Under the pieces are notes generated by a model. That model was given only the letters and a program-made list of their open reading frames with translations. It was not told the DNA's origin and made no database searches. Positions 22,434 through 33,278 of a stretch of 64,000 nucleotides of DNA are shown here, one piece after another; position 1 is the stretch's first letter; each line of letters starts with the position of its first letter. The translations under genes and the position numbers were made by a program. Origin of the DNA: Turbatrix aceti (lineage: Eukaryota > Nematoda > Chromadorea > Rhabditida > Panagrolaimidae); assembly GCA_963969345.1 (NCBI GenBank), contig OZ017769.1, forward strand, positions 8,807,725-8,871,724, in the 5' to 3' direction.

Positions 22434-23991
22434 ATGATGAACGCCCGCTGGCTGTCTTCGTTCACGCGGATCCTTCTCTACCGCAACCTGCACACTGCTA
22501 CAGCCGGTGCTGCTAGTCAAACTGACCAACAGGTCGTCTGTCGGCATATTCGTCCGTCACCGCTTCTGCTTGACGGCCTGTCACCGGAGGATGCCGACAA
22601 CTTGTCCCACATCGTCGCTGAAGTCGACGTGCTCGCCGGGGTGTATACACGATTTCCCCAGTGTGAGCTGACCGATGACCACTGGCGATCTCTGCTCAAA
22701 TTTGACACTCGTCGGGCACGATTACAGTTTCTCAAGTTCCTGAGAACGAAGGAGGAGGCCAAGGAGAAGGATAGGATCCGGCAGATGAAGGCGAGGATGG
22801 CAAATCGTTTCGAAGGCTCCGGTGACGGTGAAAAAGTTTATTCTGGCTACAGTTTTCACGCAACGGTCATCGGTGGGTTTTTAACCGACAAAAATGTATT
22901 TTCGTGTCAAGACCAGGGTTTTTCTTTGGTTTTTTAGCCAAGTAAAAATGTTTTCGTGGCAGGACCAGGGTTTTTCTTTGGTTTTTTAGCTGCGTAAAAA
23001 AGTTTTCGTGTCAAGACCAAGGTTATTTTTTTCCAGACAAATGGCGAAACAAGATGAAGTCATCCCGCTTTATCCAGTCGGCTGTCGTCACCGATGATCT
23101 ACCAACAATCGCCGTCGACTGCCGCTTCCTCAAATATCTTTCCCCCAGGGCGCAGAGCCTCACCGCCATGCAACTGGCTTTCATGATCGCCGGCAACCAG
23201 AAGCGGGAGCAACCGTGGCCCATGCATTTTGTCAATTTCGACGTCGCCGAGCCGACGACTGCCGAGTTGAAGAAAAAGTTTGATTTACTGATTTTTTGAC
23301 TTTTTTTGAACCTTTGCAAGTTTTCAGGTACATCAAAACGGTTGACCACCCCGAACACGTCTCAGTGATGACGACCTGCCAGAACTACGTCGACGTCTTT
23401 GATCGCAGGAGGATAACCTACCTGAGTCCCGACGCAGACGAGGTGCTGACCTCTATCAAGCCAGACGACGTCCTCATCATCGGCGGAATCGTGGACCGAG
23501 TCGTCGAGCACAGAATCCCGAGATACGCATCGCTGGAAGCCGCTCAGGCAGACGGTGTCCGCGCTGCGCGATTGCCGCTGGACGAAAACATTGAGTGAGT
23601 TTAAACTGGCCCAAAATTTTTTGTTAACTGTCTATTTTTGAATTTCAGCTGGAAATCAGGCAACAAGTTCCTTACGCTGACGACTGTTACACAGATTCTC
23701 CAGAAGGCGTTTGAAAATGACGGAGACTGGAAATTCGCGGTTCAAAGGTCAGTCTGAGTTATGTTCTGTGAACTGGATTCAAGAAGCATGTTTTTCAGTT
23801 CGATTCCGCAACGCAATGTGAAATCAGCGAAAGAAAAAAATCAAATTGCCCGGCAAATGCACGCAAACTTCCGGGAATACGATAATCAGGTGCTGAAAGA
23901 CCTCGAAGCACAACTCGGACCGGATCATTCACCTGGAAACGTCATCCTGAAGTCTTTGCCTAAGAAAAAGGACTCTATGGGTTCTTTTTAA
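22434..23991 (+). CDS. TRMT10C: tRNA (m1G9/m1A9) methyltransferase TRMT10C-like, mitochondrial RNase P subunit 1
   Basis: Five exons: 22434-22872, 23037-23277, 23328-23594, 23649-23747, 23799-23991; the phases agree and give 412 aa, near the 403 aa of human TRMT10C. The N-terminus is basic and Ser/Arg/Thr-rich with a likely mitochondrial presequence (residues 1-30). The SPOUT methyltransferase core spans about 160-345: IAVDCRFLKYLSPR, FVNFD, VFDRRRITYLSPDA, and the knot segment VLIIGGIVDRV with ARLPLDENI. TRMT10C methylates position 9 of mitochondrial tRNAs and is the MRPP1 subunit of protein-only mitochondrial RNase P. The ATG follows TTTTGTCTCAG by three bases, a typical trans-splice context. 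Confidence 0.9.
22890..23036 (+). repeat. 52-bp tandem repeat carrying duplicated 3' splice-like sites
   Basis: Intron 1 of the TRMT10C-like gene consists of about 2.7 copies of a 52-bp unit: TTTTCGTG recurs near 22899, 22951 and 23003. The first two units end in TTTGGTTTTTTAGC, itself a good acceptor; the true acceptor (TTTTTTTTCCAG, 23036) ends the third, which has diverged. Confidence 0.8.
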
Positions 23992-24226
23992 CTGTATTTG
24001 AGATATTTTGGAACAAAAGGTGTTTTTTACCCGCTTGCGAGATTGAGAGTAAATTTACGGTTACATTGCAAAAAAAAATATGAAAAAACGGAAGAAAAGG
24101 AAAAAGAACCGTGAAATTTCAAATTCTTTTCTCGAAACGAAAGAATCTTATTTTCGCTTCGGGACTCGTGGATTTCAAATCTGGTGGATTTTGTTGAACG
24201 TATTTTTCATTCAGTTTTTCTTTGCG

Positions 24227-25735
24227 ATGCGATCGATCGTAATCTGTTCCGGCATGAAAAAGCTACACGACCGAATTCTCGACCGTATTTTTCTGATCTA
24301 CTTCGAAGCCTGGGACTTCTTCAGGCTTGGTTGCCTCGTTTTGTCGTCTCGGGAAGCCTCCGATAGGTTTTCCTCCTTTCTGCAGAATTGTATCTTCATC
24401 ATTGACGGTTTCAAACGCATCGAAATACGTCTTCAACCTACTGTTTGTTTTTGATAGAGGATTTTGAACACAGTGGATTTGTTTTTTTTTTCAGCCCCCG
24501 AATTTCATCTCCGTCGAAGCCATTGGCACCGATTGCTACCTGTTTTGTTCGAATTTGTGGCTTGCAAGTTTCATCCGACTGCTTGAAATCAACGAAGGCT
24601 ACGCTGACGATTTTGACAACGGATCTGGCGTCTGTGAGGCGATTTTGTCGTTTTTGGAGGTTGTCAGTGGGAAAAAACGTGAGTTTTTGACGAAATTCGA
24701 TTTTTAAAGGCAATTTTTTTAGGCCTGATAGAATTCAAATACTTTCTACTGAATTCGGATAACATTTTGTCTCCACAGTTGGTTCAGCTTTTCTGCGACC
24801 TGCCAGATGGCATGTCCTGCGTTACGGTGAACAGCGCGTTTTTGATGGCACTGCCTCAGCGCATGCCGAAGGTTCCCTACTTTTGCAAAGTTGTCATCGA
24901 GGACATCGATTTGGATGACGTTTTTTCGGTGAGTTACGATACCGTATATTCTGCCTGTACGGTATCCGTGCATTTTTAGGGTTACTTCGAAAACGCCAAA
25001 TTCGACACATCTGAACTCGTCCTCAAACAATCGCTTCGAGACAACTCGTCTGGCGTCGTCATCTCGCCGTATTTTGCCGCAAAAGTGACAAGATCGAGGC
25101 GGAATTCGGCGAGTGACATGGCTACTGCGTGGCTCGGGAGGCTGTGTGCCGGTGGAGTCGACGAGGCCCGGAGATTGGTTCCGTAAGTTTTTATCCTTCC
25201 CAGGTGCCCCATTTTTCAAAAAAGTTTTCAGATCGTCAATCAGTAGCCTAAAAATAGTAACCGTCACCATGAAATCCAACAAATTCGTCATGTTCGATGA
25301 TTTGCTGGTTTCCATTCATGAAACTTTTCCGACGGTACATACGATCACTATTTTGTTTGATGTCTACCTTCTGGTGAGTATTTAGTTTAAAACTGGACGA
25401 TAGCACTGAACTTCCTTTTTTTGACCCTTCCCCCCTTCCAGGCAATGTCAAACCACATCGACAAAGTCAAGTCGTATTACACACAGACAAAAAAGAGCAT
25501 CGCCTGCCTACCGGAAGCGGTTCGCGTCTCGGTGGGGTGCACGATAGAGGGCGGATGCACGAGCATCGAATCCTGGCACCAAGTTCGACAGGAAATCCTC
25601 AGCCTTGAATCGTCAACGTCCACAACACTACGGGTCATCGAAGATGAAAAAGACGTCCGCGTTGTGTACGGCAACAAGACGGTTTCTGAGACAAAGTTTG
25701 TCCAGTTTGAATTTCGTCTGGTGTCTTTTGACTGA
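24227..25735 (+). CDS. F-box-like protein of the local expanded family
   Basis: Six exons: 24227-24442, 24495-24678, 24723-24928, 24980-25182, 25232-25373, 25442-25735; the phases agree, 414 aa. Residues about 10-60 resemble an F-box (LHDRILDRIFLIYFEAWDFF, then LSSREASDRF), the Skp1-binding module of SCF ubiquitin ligases. The long remainder alternates short strands and helices without a named domain and ends in an FEFRL strand like the C-termini of the cluster at 55.9-63.4 kb. The ATG at 24227 is preceded by a TTTTTCATTCAG acceptor at 24213. The same frame is open further upstream from 24080 with a lysine-rich stretch, so the start is not certain. AATAAA at 25784. Confidence 0.68.
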
Positions 25736-26706
25736 AATGACTCGCGGTACTGGAGTTTGTGTATGTCACTTTCACAGAGAAAAAATAAATTATTACGCAT
25801 AAAAAATAGCCGCCGGTGATCTTTGCAAAACGCGTCCACATTGAATACCTACTCGCAACATTTGGTCGTTGCACGACAGGCGACAATTGACACGCAAAAC
25901 GTAATCTGATATGACACTCACCCCCGCGTGGATACGGTAAATCATAGTTATTGTACTTCAGAAACGATAGTTTTGATAGTAACGTTCAAATTTTGCTTTT
26001 CGTTTCAAGAAAAGAAGAGGATATTATATAATTCAGTAACGATAGCGCTGATACAGTAACGGTAGTAAGTTACGTTCAAATTTTAGTTTTCTTCTCAAGA
26101 AAACGCAAAATTTGATTCCCAAGTACCGTAACAATAGTACACTTTCATACGTTCCTAAAAAGAATTTTGTTTTTCGTCCCAAGAAAAAAACAAAACGAAA
26201 AGAAAGCACCGGCACGAGGGCAGTTTTCCTCGGTTTCTGCAGCCTGCTTGCACTCACCCCCTCTTCTTTGCACTCGAATTGAAGCGAACAGCGCCGGCTG
26301 TCGTAAGCAAGCAGCAGCTTGCTTGTAGCTTTCGGTTTGTCACGCACGCGGCTGTCGTCTGCGTCTCTGCCCTACACCACTTGCTTGGTTTGTTCAACGA
26401 TTTTTTCTTATTTTTTCTTATCAACACGTGCCCACTTTTGCTTATACCTTCTGTTTTGCACCTTGTCAGGGAAGTGGGGGAAGTATTTGGGGGAGGGGCG
26501 ATACATGCACTTTTTTATGGTAAATGGGTTTTACGATAGCCTTGGCGCTTGGCGTAGTATCGATTTTCCACTCATTTTTTTGTTCTCATTCCAGCATCGA
26601 ACCGCGTGCTTTTTTATTGTTTTTTTCTTCGTGTTTTTCTGGGCCTAAAGTAACTTTTTGAAGGTTTTGAATCGTTTTAGAGAGTGTCAAGTGAACCCCG
26701 AGCGAC
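25736..26706. other. Intergenic region upstream of SDHC
   Basis: No gene seen. 25930-26170 contains three loose repeats of a GTAACGATAG ... TTACGTTCAAATTTT ... TTTCAAGAAAA phrase. A TTTTAG acceptor near 26680 precedes the SDHC start by about 26 bp. Confidence 0.45.
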
Positions 26707-27243
26707 ATGGCCCCTGCACTGAGTGTTGCGCGTTCGACGATGGTGACTGCCCTCCGCGGCATGCGTATGTGTGCCATTCGTCGCGCTGCCGAGAAAACCC
26801 CGATCCAGAAGCACGGCTGGTCGTACCTCCTCCAGCAGGAAGCCTCCGGACGCCCGCTCTCGCCCCACATCAACATCTACAAACCCCAGCTGACGTGGAT
26901 GCTCTCGGGTCTCCACCGTATCTCCGGCTGCGTCATGGCCGGTGTCCTCCTCGTCGGTGGCGTTGGATTTGCGGTCCTCCCGATCAACTTCACCCAGCTC
27001 GTCGACTTTGTCCGTGGCCTCAACCTTCCCGTCGTCATCACGGCTCCCTTCAAGTTTGTCATCGCGTTCCCCATCATCTACCACACGCTCAATGGCATCC
27101 GCTTCATCGCTTTTGACCTCGCGAAGGGCACCGATATCGTCTCCGTCTATCGCTCGGGATACGGTGTCGCCGGAGCCGCTGCTGTCCTCGCTCTCTTGGT
27201 GGTTATCAATGCGATCCTCAACAAGAAGAATACCCAAAAGTAG
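26707..27243 (+). CDS. SDHC: Succinate dehydrogenase cytochrome b560 subunit, mitochondrial
   Basis: Intronless, 178 aa. A basic, Ser/Thr-rich mitochondrial presequence (1-30) is followed by the family signature RPLSPHINIYKPQLTWMLSGLHRISG: the heme/ubiquinone-binding SPH..IY segment and the H-R-x-S/T-G motif. Three hydrophobic helices follow, with the HTLNGIRF segment carrying the heme-ligand histidine. It anchors complex II in the inner mitochondrial membrane and forms the ubiquinone site. Very GC-rich codon use suggests high expression. The C. elegans orthologue is mev-1. Confidence 0.96.
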   Translation: MAPALSVARSTMVTALRGMRMCAIRRAAEKTPIQKHGWSYLLQQEASGRPLSPHINIYKPQLTWMLSGLHRISGCVMAGVLLVGGVGFAVLPINFTQLVDFVRGLNLPVVITAPFKFVIAFPIIYHTLNGIRFIAFDLAKGTDIVSVYRSGYGVAGAAAVLALLVVINAILNKKNTQK

Positions 27244-27353
27244 ACTGTTTTTTGATCTGAAAAAACAAACGATTACCAGCACAACGTAGGGTGGTGTACT
27301 ATCTCTTTTTATGGACGCGTTTTTTTTCAACAATGTGAGTTTTTTTTAAATTT

Positions 27354-27475
27354 GCCGTTTTTATGGCCTAAAAAATGTTTTTTCGCCTTTTTTATGGCCT
27401 AAAAATGATTTTTACCGTTTTTTATGGCCTAAAAATGATTTTTACCGTTTTTATGGCCTAAAAATGTGTTACCTA
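27354..27475. repeat. 30-bp tandem repeat, four units
   Basis: Units of TTTTTATGGCCTAAAAATG plus ATTTTTACCG begin near 27359, 27390, 27420 and 27449, with 29-31 bp spacing, about 110 bp after the SDHC stop. Confidence 0.8.
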
Positions 27476-27730
27476 AAATAAACATTCACCGGTCACCGGA
27501 AAACAGTGAATATTTGTTGACGTTGACTGTTTTCTGGTTCTGTTTTTTTTCTGGGTTTTATCGGCTGTTTTTGCAAAAAACGCAATGAGTGTTTTTATTT
27601 TCCCGGAGAAACTTGAATTAAGATGAGGGACTTTTTTTGGCCTAAAAACGTTGACGTCAGCGTTGTTATCTTTGGGGACTGTTCAATGTAATATCAGGTA
27701 CAAAAACACACGCGTGCACTTTTTTATGAC

Positions 27731-28831
27731 TCCATGCACGGTGCGGAGTGTTCCCAACACGAAAATTTTTAGCGATTTTGTAAAAGTGTTATGTATTCGT
27801 CGACAGTATTCGGGTATCCATATCATTTGCATTTTTTTGGCATTTTGCCATTGTGTCAAGCTAAGATCAAGCTTTTTATAGCACTTCGCACTTTATCGAT
27901 TGCTCGCAAATGAACTTCGCTGCAGGAGTCCAAAGATAGAAAATATCGAATTTTGCTTTAGGCCTCCTGCCTTCCCTGTACTAAAATTTGAAAATTTCGT
28001 CTCAGTCCTGTCTTGGCACTACCCAAAGCTTCAATTTAAGCCGGCATTTGTGATTCTTTATCTACAGGCCTTGACGGAGAGGGCAAATGAAATTTTGACT
28101 ATCTTGACTACGTCGCGGGTGCACCCGTTGTACGATGATTCCGCCCAAATCATGCTTTGTTTTACTAAATCCGACCTCCCGATGCCAAAGAAACACAAAA
28201 AAAGTAGCTATCACAATCTGCAAGCGATATGGACTACGTATAACAGTACTCTGAAACAGGGAACTATGCACGCGCGCGGTGTTCCCCTGGGCTTTTGACG
28301 GCCAAATAGCTTGTGTTTTGGAATGCTGCTACATTGCCCTATACCTAATTGCTTACTTTTTTTTTGTGTTTCTTTGGCATCAGGAGGTCGGATTTAGCAA
28401 AACAAAGCATGATTTGGGCAAAATCATCGTACAACAGGTGCACCCGCGACGTAGTCAAGATAGTCAAAATTTCATTTGCCCTCTCCGTCTAGGCCTGTAG
28501 ATAAAGAATCACAAATGCCGGCTTAAATTGAAGCTTTGGGTAGTGCCAAGACAGGACTGAGACGAAATTTTCAAATTTTAGTACAGGGAAGGCAGGAGGC
28601 CTAAAGCAAAATTCGATATTTTCTATCTTTGGACTCCTGCAGCGAAGTTCATTTGCGAGCAATCGATAAAGTGCGAAGTGCTATAAAAAGCTTGATCTTA
28701 GCTTGACACAATGGCAAAATGCCAAAAAAATGCAAATGATATGAATACCCGAAAACTGTCGACGAATACATAACACTTTTACAAAATCGCTAAAAATTTT
28801 CGTGTTGGGAACACTCCGCACCGTGTCCATG
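27731..28831. mobile_element. Long palindromic (foldback) element with 6-bp target duplication
   Basis: The element is 27737-28825. Its left arm (27737-28208) and right arm (28351-28825) are inverted copies differing at only a handful of bases; the outer 44 bp are identical. The loop is about 140 bp. Termini read CACGGTGCGGAGTGTTCC. TCCATG occurs directly outside both ends (27731-27736 and 28826-28831), which fixes the element as a transposed unit. It has no transposase. Long open frames inside (for example 27900-28298 plus) are shadows of the palindrome. Its superfamily is not clear. A transcript would form a hairpin of about 470 bp. Confidence 0.9.
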
Positions 28832-29248
28832 TAGGATGCGATAAGGAAGACAGTGGGAGCGCCCCAAGCGGGAAAGAAGTATATTAGTAGACTTTACACT
28901 TACCTGTCATGTGCGCGTGTCATACAGCAAAAAAAAAGATGACAGCGCGGGAAATGGGCGAACGAATGAATTTTATGGGTTTGACCGATTTTTTCAAGAT
29001 TATTTTTATCAAACAAACAAAATTTATTACATATTATTTTTTTCTTTTTTTACAAAAAAAAATTTAAAGTGAACATTTTTTCAGGTTCGGTGGATATTTT
29101 TTCCGATACAATACAATAATTTCTGTATGATCTAATATGTTTCGTCAGAATTTGTTGTTCTGATGATTTAGTTAGTAGCACACGGCGTCTATAAAAGTTT
29201 TTTGGAAATTGTTTCTTCGCAAGAATCACAGCACAGAGGGGGGGGGGA
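28832..29248. other. Intergenic spacer
   Basis: AT-rich DNA between the palindromic element and the 3' end of the SDR gene. No gene, repeat or RNA recognised. Confidence 0.4.
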
Positions 29249-31673
29249 CTAGGTGAGTTTGACGTGTTCGGGAACGCCGTGGTATCCGCATTTCTTGGGC
29301 AGGATGCCGCGTTCGATCATGCTGTATGCCATGTCGATGAGAGACGACTCGGGGTTACGGGCCTCGAAGCCGAGCAGGCTTTTGAGCTGAAAAACGAAAA
29401 TTGAGAATTTTATTTAAAAAAAACTAAATTAGGATTTTCATAAAAAAAAGAAAAATTTAGAAGTATAGAAAAAAAAGATTTTTTAAACTGAAAAATCTGA
29501 TTTCTAATACATGTTTTTTATGGGTTTGCAACAGAAAATTTTAGGATTTTAATGAAAAAACTGAAATTAGGATGTTCATTTTAAAAAAAATAAATTTTAT
29601 AATTTTTATTGAAAAAGCAGAAAATTTTAAATTTTTGTAAAAAAAAGCTCACAATTTTTTTCAAAAAAACTGAAATTTTTGAATTCATAAAAAAATGCAA
29701 AAATTAAGTTTCTTTTTTTATTTAAAACTAGAAATTTTTATTTTTATAAAACGAACCAAAGAAATGTAGAATTTTTATTGATAAAAAATGAAAATTAAGA
29801 ATTTCTGTAAGAAAAGAAAAAAATTCGATTTTTTATTTAGGAATTTAATTTCTTTATTCAAAACAAAATGTAGTGTTTTGTTTTTTAGTTTTTTTAACGG
29901 AATTATTGATAAAAAACTGAAAATTTAGAATTTTCGTAAAAAAAGCTAGAAATTGAAAAAAAAAACAGAAAAATTGGATTTTTCATTTTTTTGGATTTGC
30001 TTACCTTGGAATTGTCAAAAACGACCTTCCGATTAATCCGATCGAGCACGGCTTTCGTCTGAGGATCGACGAGGGCGTACAACTTGAGCAGGAACAGGGG
30101 GACCTGTATCTTGGGCAGCCAGTAGCCCTGCGAGCTGAACTCCTTGCCGAGGATCTTGGCGATGTCGCGGAACCAGAGCGACGGCTGGTACGTGAGCAGG
30201 ATGCGCTCGCCGTCCGAGTTCCTCGCGGTCATGGCCTCGACGTGGGCGCGGGCGACGTCACGGACGTCGACGAGCCCGAGCTGGAGCGCAGGGACGGCGG
30301 GCATCTCGTTGTTGAGGAAGCGCCGGACGATGGTGATGCTGCTGCCCTGCGTGTCCATGAGCAGCGGGCCGACGATGAGGGTCGGATTGATGCACGTCAG
30401 CGCGAAGCGGTTCTGGTCGGCGGGGATGGCGTCGACGAAGGCCCAGGCTGAGCGCTCGGCAGCGGCCTTGCTCCGCGAGTAGGGGAGAACCTTGGGGGAA
30501 GTCTCGACGGTCCAGTCCTCCTCGCTGAACGGGCGGTCTTCGTCGTCGTGGCCTTCTGAAATTTTTTTTGTATTTGACAAATCAATTTTTTTTTGAAAAA
30601 GTAAAACTTTTGACGCTCGAAAACATTTTTTTAAAAATTGAAAAAAAAATTGTATTTTTAAAAATGGAGGTTTAAAAAATTTGTTTTTCTAAATTATTTC
30701 GCTTCAAAAATGTAAAAAAGGAAATTTTAAAAATTAAAAAAGTATAAAAAATCGTAAAAATATTTTTTCTAAAAAAATGTGAAAAACGTTTATGTTCGAT
30801 TTTTTCTTTTAAATTCCGTTTTTTTGTTGGTTTTTTATCGTTTAGTTTTTATTTGACGGTTCAAATCTTTCAAGACAATTTTTTTTAATTTAATGTAAAT
30901 AATTTCAAATTTTTTTTCTAAAAAATAAAAAAAATCTTTTTTTAAACTTTTTTGCCAGAATTTTTTTTGAAAACCTGCAAACTCTACTTTTTTCCAAGAT
31001 TTCTATCGTAACAGAAAAATTCGACCTTCCAAGCCCCATAAATCTCCCCAAAAAAAATTCTTACCGTTAATAGCCACACAGGAGGACGTGAGAACAACCT
31101 TGACAACCGATGGCTCCTTTGCGCACGCACGCAGCACCGCCAGCGTCCCCTCGACGGCCGTGGTCACGACGGATTCATCGGCGACGATGGGGAAGGGCGA
31201 GGCGGTGTGGAGGACGTACTTGCAGCCGCTGACAGCCGGGGGCCAGGAGGCCTCGTGGGTGAGGTCGGCCTCGACGAGCTCCAGTCGTTCGTCGGCGTGG
31301 GGCAGGGCTCGGAGCGGGTCTGTCTTCTTTGGGTTCTGCAGGCTACGGACGGTGCCGCGGACGGAATATCCGGCGGCGAGGAGCTGGGCTACGCAGTGGG
31401 TTGCCAGGTAGCCCGAGGCTCCGGTGACGAGGACACCTGTAAAATGTTTTTTGTAGAAGGTGATTTATTTGTGAAATTTGGAAAACGGGTTTTTGCAAAA
31501 CAAAAAACTTTTTCAGGCGGAAAATAATTTCTAAAAGTCGACAAAAACAAAGTTGATCACTACAAAATGTGAATTTGTAGTCCACAACATTTTTTCTGGT
31601 CTCGCGCACCCACCCAATTTTTTTTATTTCCCGTAAACAAAAAAAACTCACGGATGTTGGCCAACGAAGACAT
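29249..31673 (-). CDS. Extended short-chain dehydrogenase/reductase (dihydroflavonol-4-reductase-like)
   Basis: Four exons: 31652-31673, 31065-31436, 30005-30555, 29249-29386; the phases agree, 360 aa. The Rossmann nucleotide-binding motif TGASGYLA (G13xxG16xxA19) starts at residue 12. VLTSS precedes the active site and YSRSK supplies the catalytic Tyr-x-x-x-Lys. The LTCINPTLIVGPLL segment is typical of the DFR/cinnamoyl-CoA-reductase/3-beta-HSD group of NAD(P)-dependent epimerase-like reductases. The substrate cannot be inferred. Introns 2 and 3 (509 and 618 bp) are built of alternating A- and T-runs. Exon codon use is strongly GC-rich. Confidence 0.9.
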
Positions 31674-33278
31674 AGTTGATGCGTGTTCTTCTCGAATTGT
31701 TCTGGTCTGACTGTGGTCGATCGATCAGGAATCCGGCAGGCGGAAATTGTTTCTAGATAACAAAGCGCACAAAAACTATGTCAGCGTTCTTCTTCTTCGT
31801 CGTCGTCAACTTCGTTGTCGCAGGCAGTTCACGACAAAAACACAAAGTGATCGATAAATCAAACGCAACAGGGCACAACACGTATATTTTATTCTTCAGA
31901 GGTGACCAGCGCAAAGAATTGTCTGTGCATGTAGGGGAGGAGATGAGAGGAACTCACCGGCTCAGCTTGGCGTCGTCGTCGACGACCTTCTTTTCTTCTT
32001 TTGCCTTTTATCACCTCCGGGCAGGGTAGCACAGGTTTTGTGCGATTTGTAGTACACGCACAAAAACAGGAATAAACTTGTCAAGGTGACACAATGGTCC
32101 AAAAAAAGTTGGTAAATGGCCATGGATAAGGAAAAACGCGCGCAGCGATCAAAGACCGGTAATTTTGAAGAGACTAAAAATCCACAATGGAAATCGCAAA
32201 AAATGTGATTTGAATGCCATTAGAAAACAATTTGAAAAAATGTCATGTAAAAAATGCGTTCCGAAAACAAAAGTAAAAAAATGGAAAAAATCTGGGGTTT
32301 TTTTTAACTAAAAACGTAAAAAAATGAAAAAAAAAGATTTTTTTCAAACACAGCGGAGCAAACAAAAAAAAGTAAATTGAAACCCTTATCCACCTTTTCC
32401 ACACCTTTTTCGTCAAAAAAGGTGATAAAATGCTCCGGAAAAATATAGAGAATTCACGGAAACGTAAAACACTTCCGCTAGGCAAAATTCGAAAGGCAAA
32501 CAAAAGTAAAAAAAGCAGATTAGCTTGTGGTTCCAGTACCAGCATTCTGATGCTGATGCAGGTGAAAAAAATAGTTTTTTAAACACAGCACTGTCCACGG
32601 CGTTCAGGTAGAAATGACAAGAGCCGAGTTAGGTCTCTTTTAAAAGACACGTTTTTTGCAGAACGGTTTAAAAAAGAACTCTAATGAGCCTAATGATTCT
32701 TCAGGTTGAGGACAAATGATGCGTCAAAAAAAACAAAAACAAAATAAATTTACCTAATTTGGGCAAAAGATTACAAAATTAATTTAAAAAAATATTCCAC
32801 TTGAGACCGTGAAGGGCTGACTGTTTTCCACTTGAGACCGTGAATAACTGACTATTTTCCACTTGAGACCATTAATGCAAAATTTTTTGATTTTCTTGTT
32901 TTTTTCTGTTTTCTTTTTTTTAATGAGTTAATTTGCATTTTGTTTTTTTTGAAGTAAATGAAGTTCATTTGTTGAACAAAAATAGTTTTATTTTGAATAT
33001 CCAAGTTTTTTATCGAATTTCATAATTTCCCACAAAATTTCATAATTTTGCTTTTTCTTGAAACAATGGATGTGTGTGTTGTTGTTATTTAGCATCGATC
33101 ACCAGTTCAGTTTCTCGACCCCCGCCCTCCACCCATCCTCGATCGATTTGTAAGCCAAGAGCAAAGAAATGGGCCGCCTCGAGACAGCTGGCTCCTCCGC
33201 CTCCGCTTTTACCGGGTCTTTTTGTCTTTTTTTCCCTCTGCCACGAACTCACCAAGCCAGCCAGATCACGGGAACTTC
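31674..33278. other. Intergenic region between divergent SDR and MARVEL genes
   Basis: No exon seen. AT-rich with long A-runs. It contains the 31-bp repeat at 32795-32880 and, nearer the MARVEL gene, a CT-rich stretch that may be 5'UTR. Confidence 0.4.
32795..32880. repeat. 31-bp tandem repeat, three units
   Basis: TTCCACTTGAGACC starts units at 32795, 32826 and 32857, with a fixed 31-bp period and few differences between units. Confidence 0.85.

Noticed and set aside
24080..24226. Upstream extension of the F-box-like gene from an ATG at 24080
   Set aside because: Adds only a poly-Lys/Arg stretch and a hydrophobic run; the acceptor TTTTTCATTCAG at 24213 favours a start at 24227.
26677..27333. 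218-aa minus-strand frame
   Set aside because: Antisense of SDHC; Asp/Glu/Gly-rich as expected from the complement of GC-rich codons.
27900..28298. 132-aa open frame on the plus strand
   Set aside because: It lies in the left arm and loop of the palindromic element; the mirrored arm carries the inverse frame and the composition is not coding-like.
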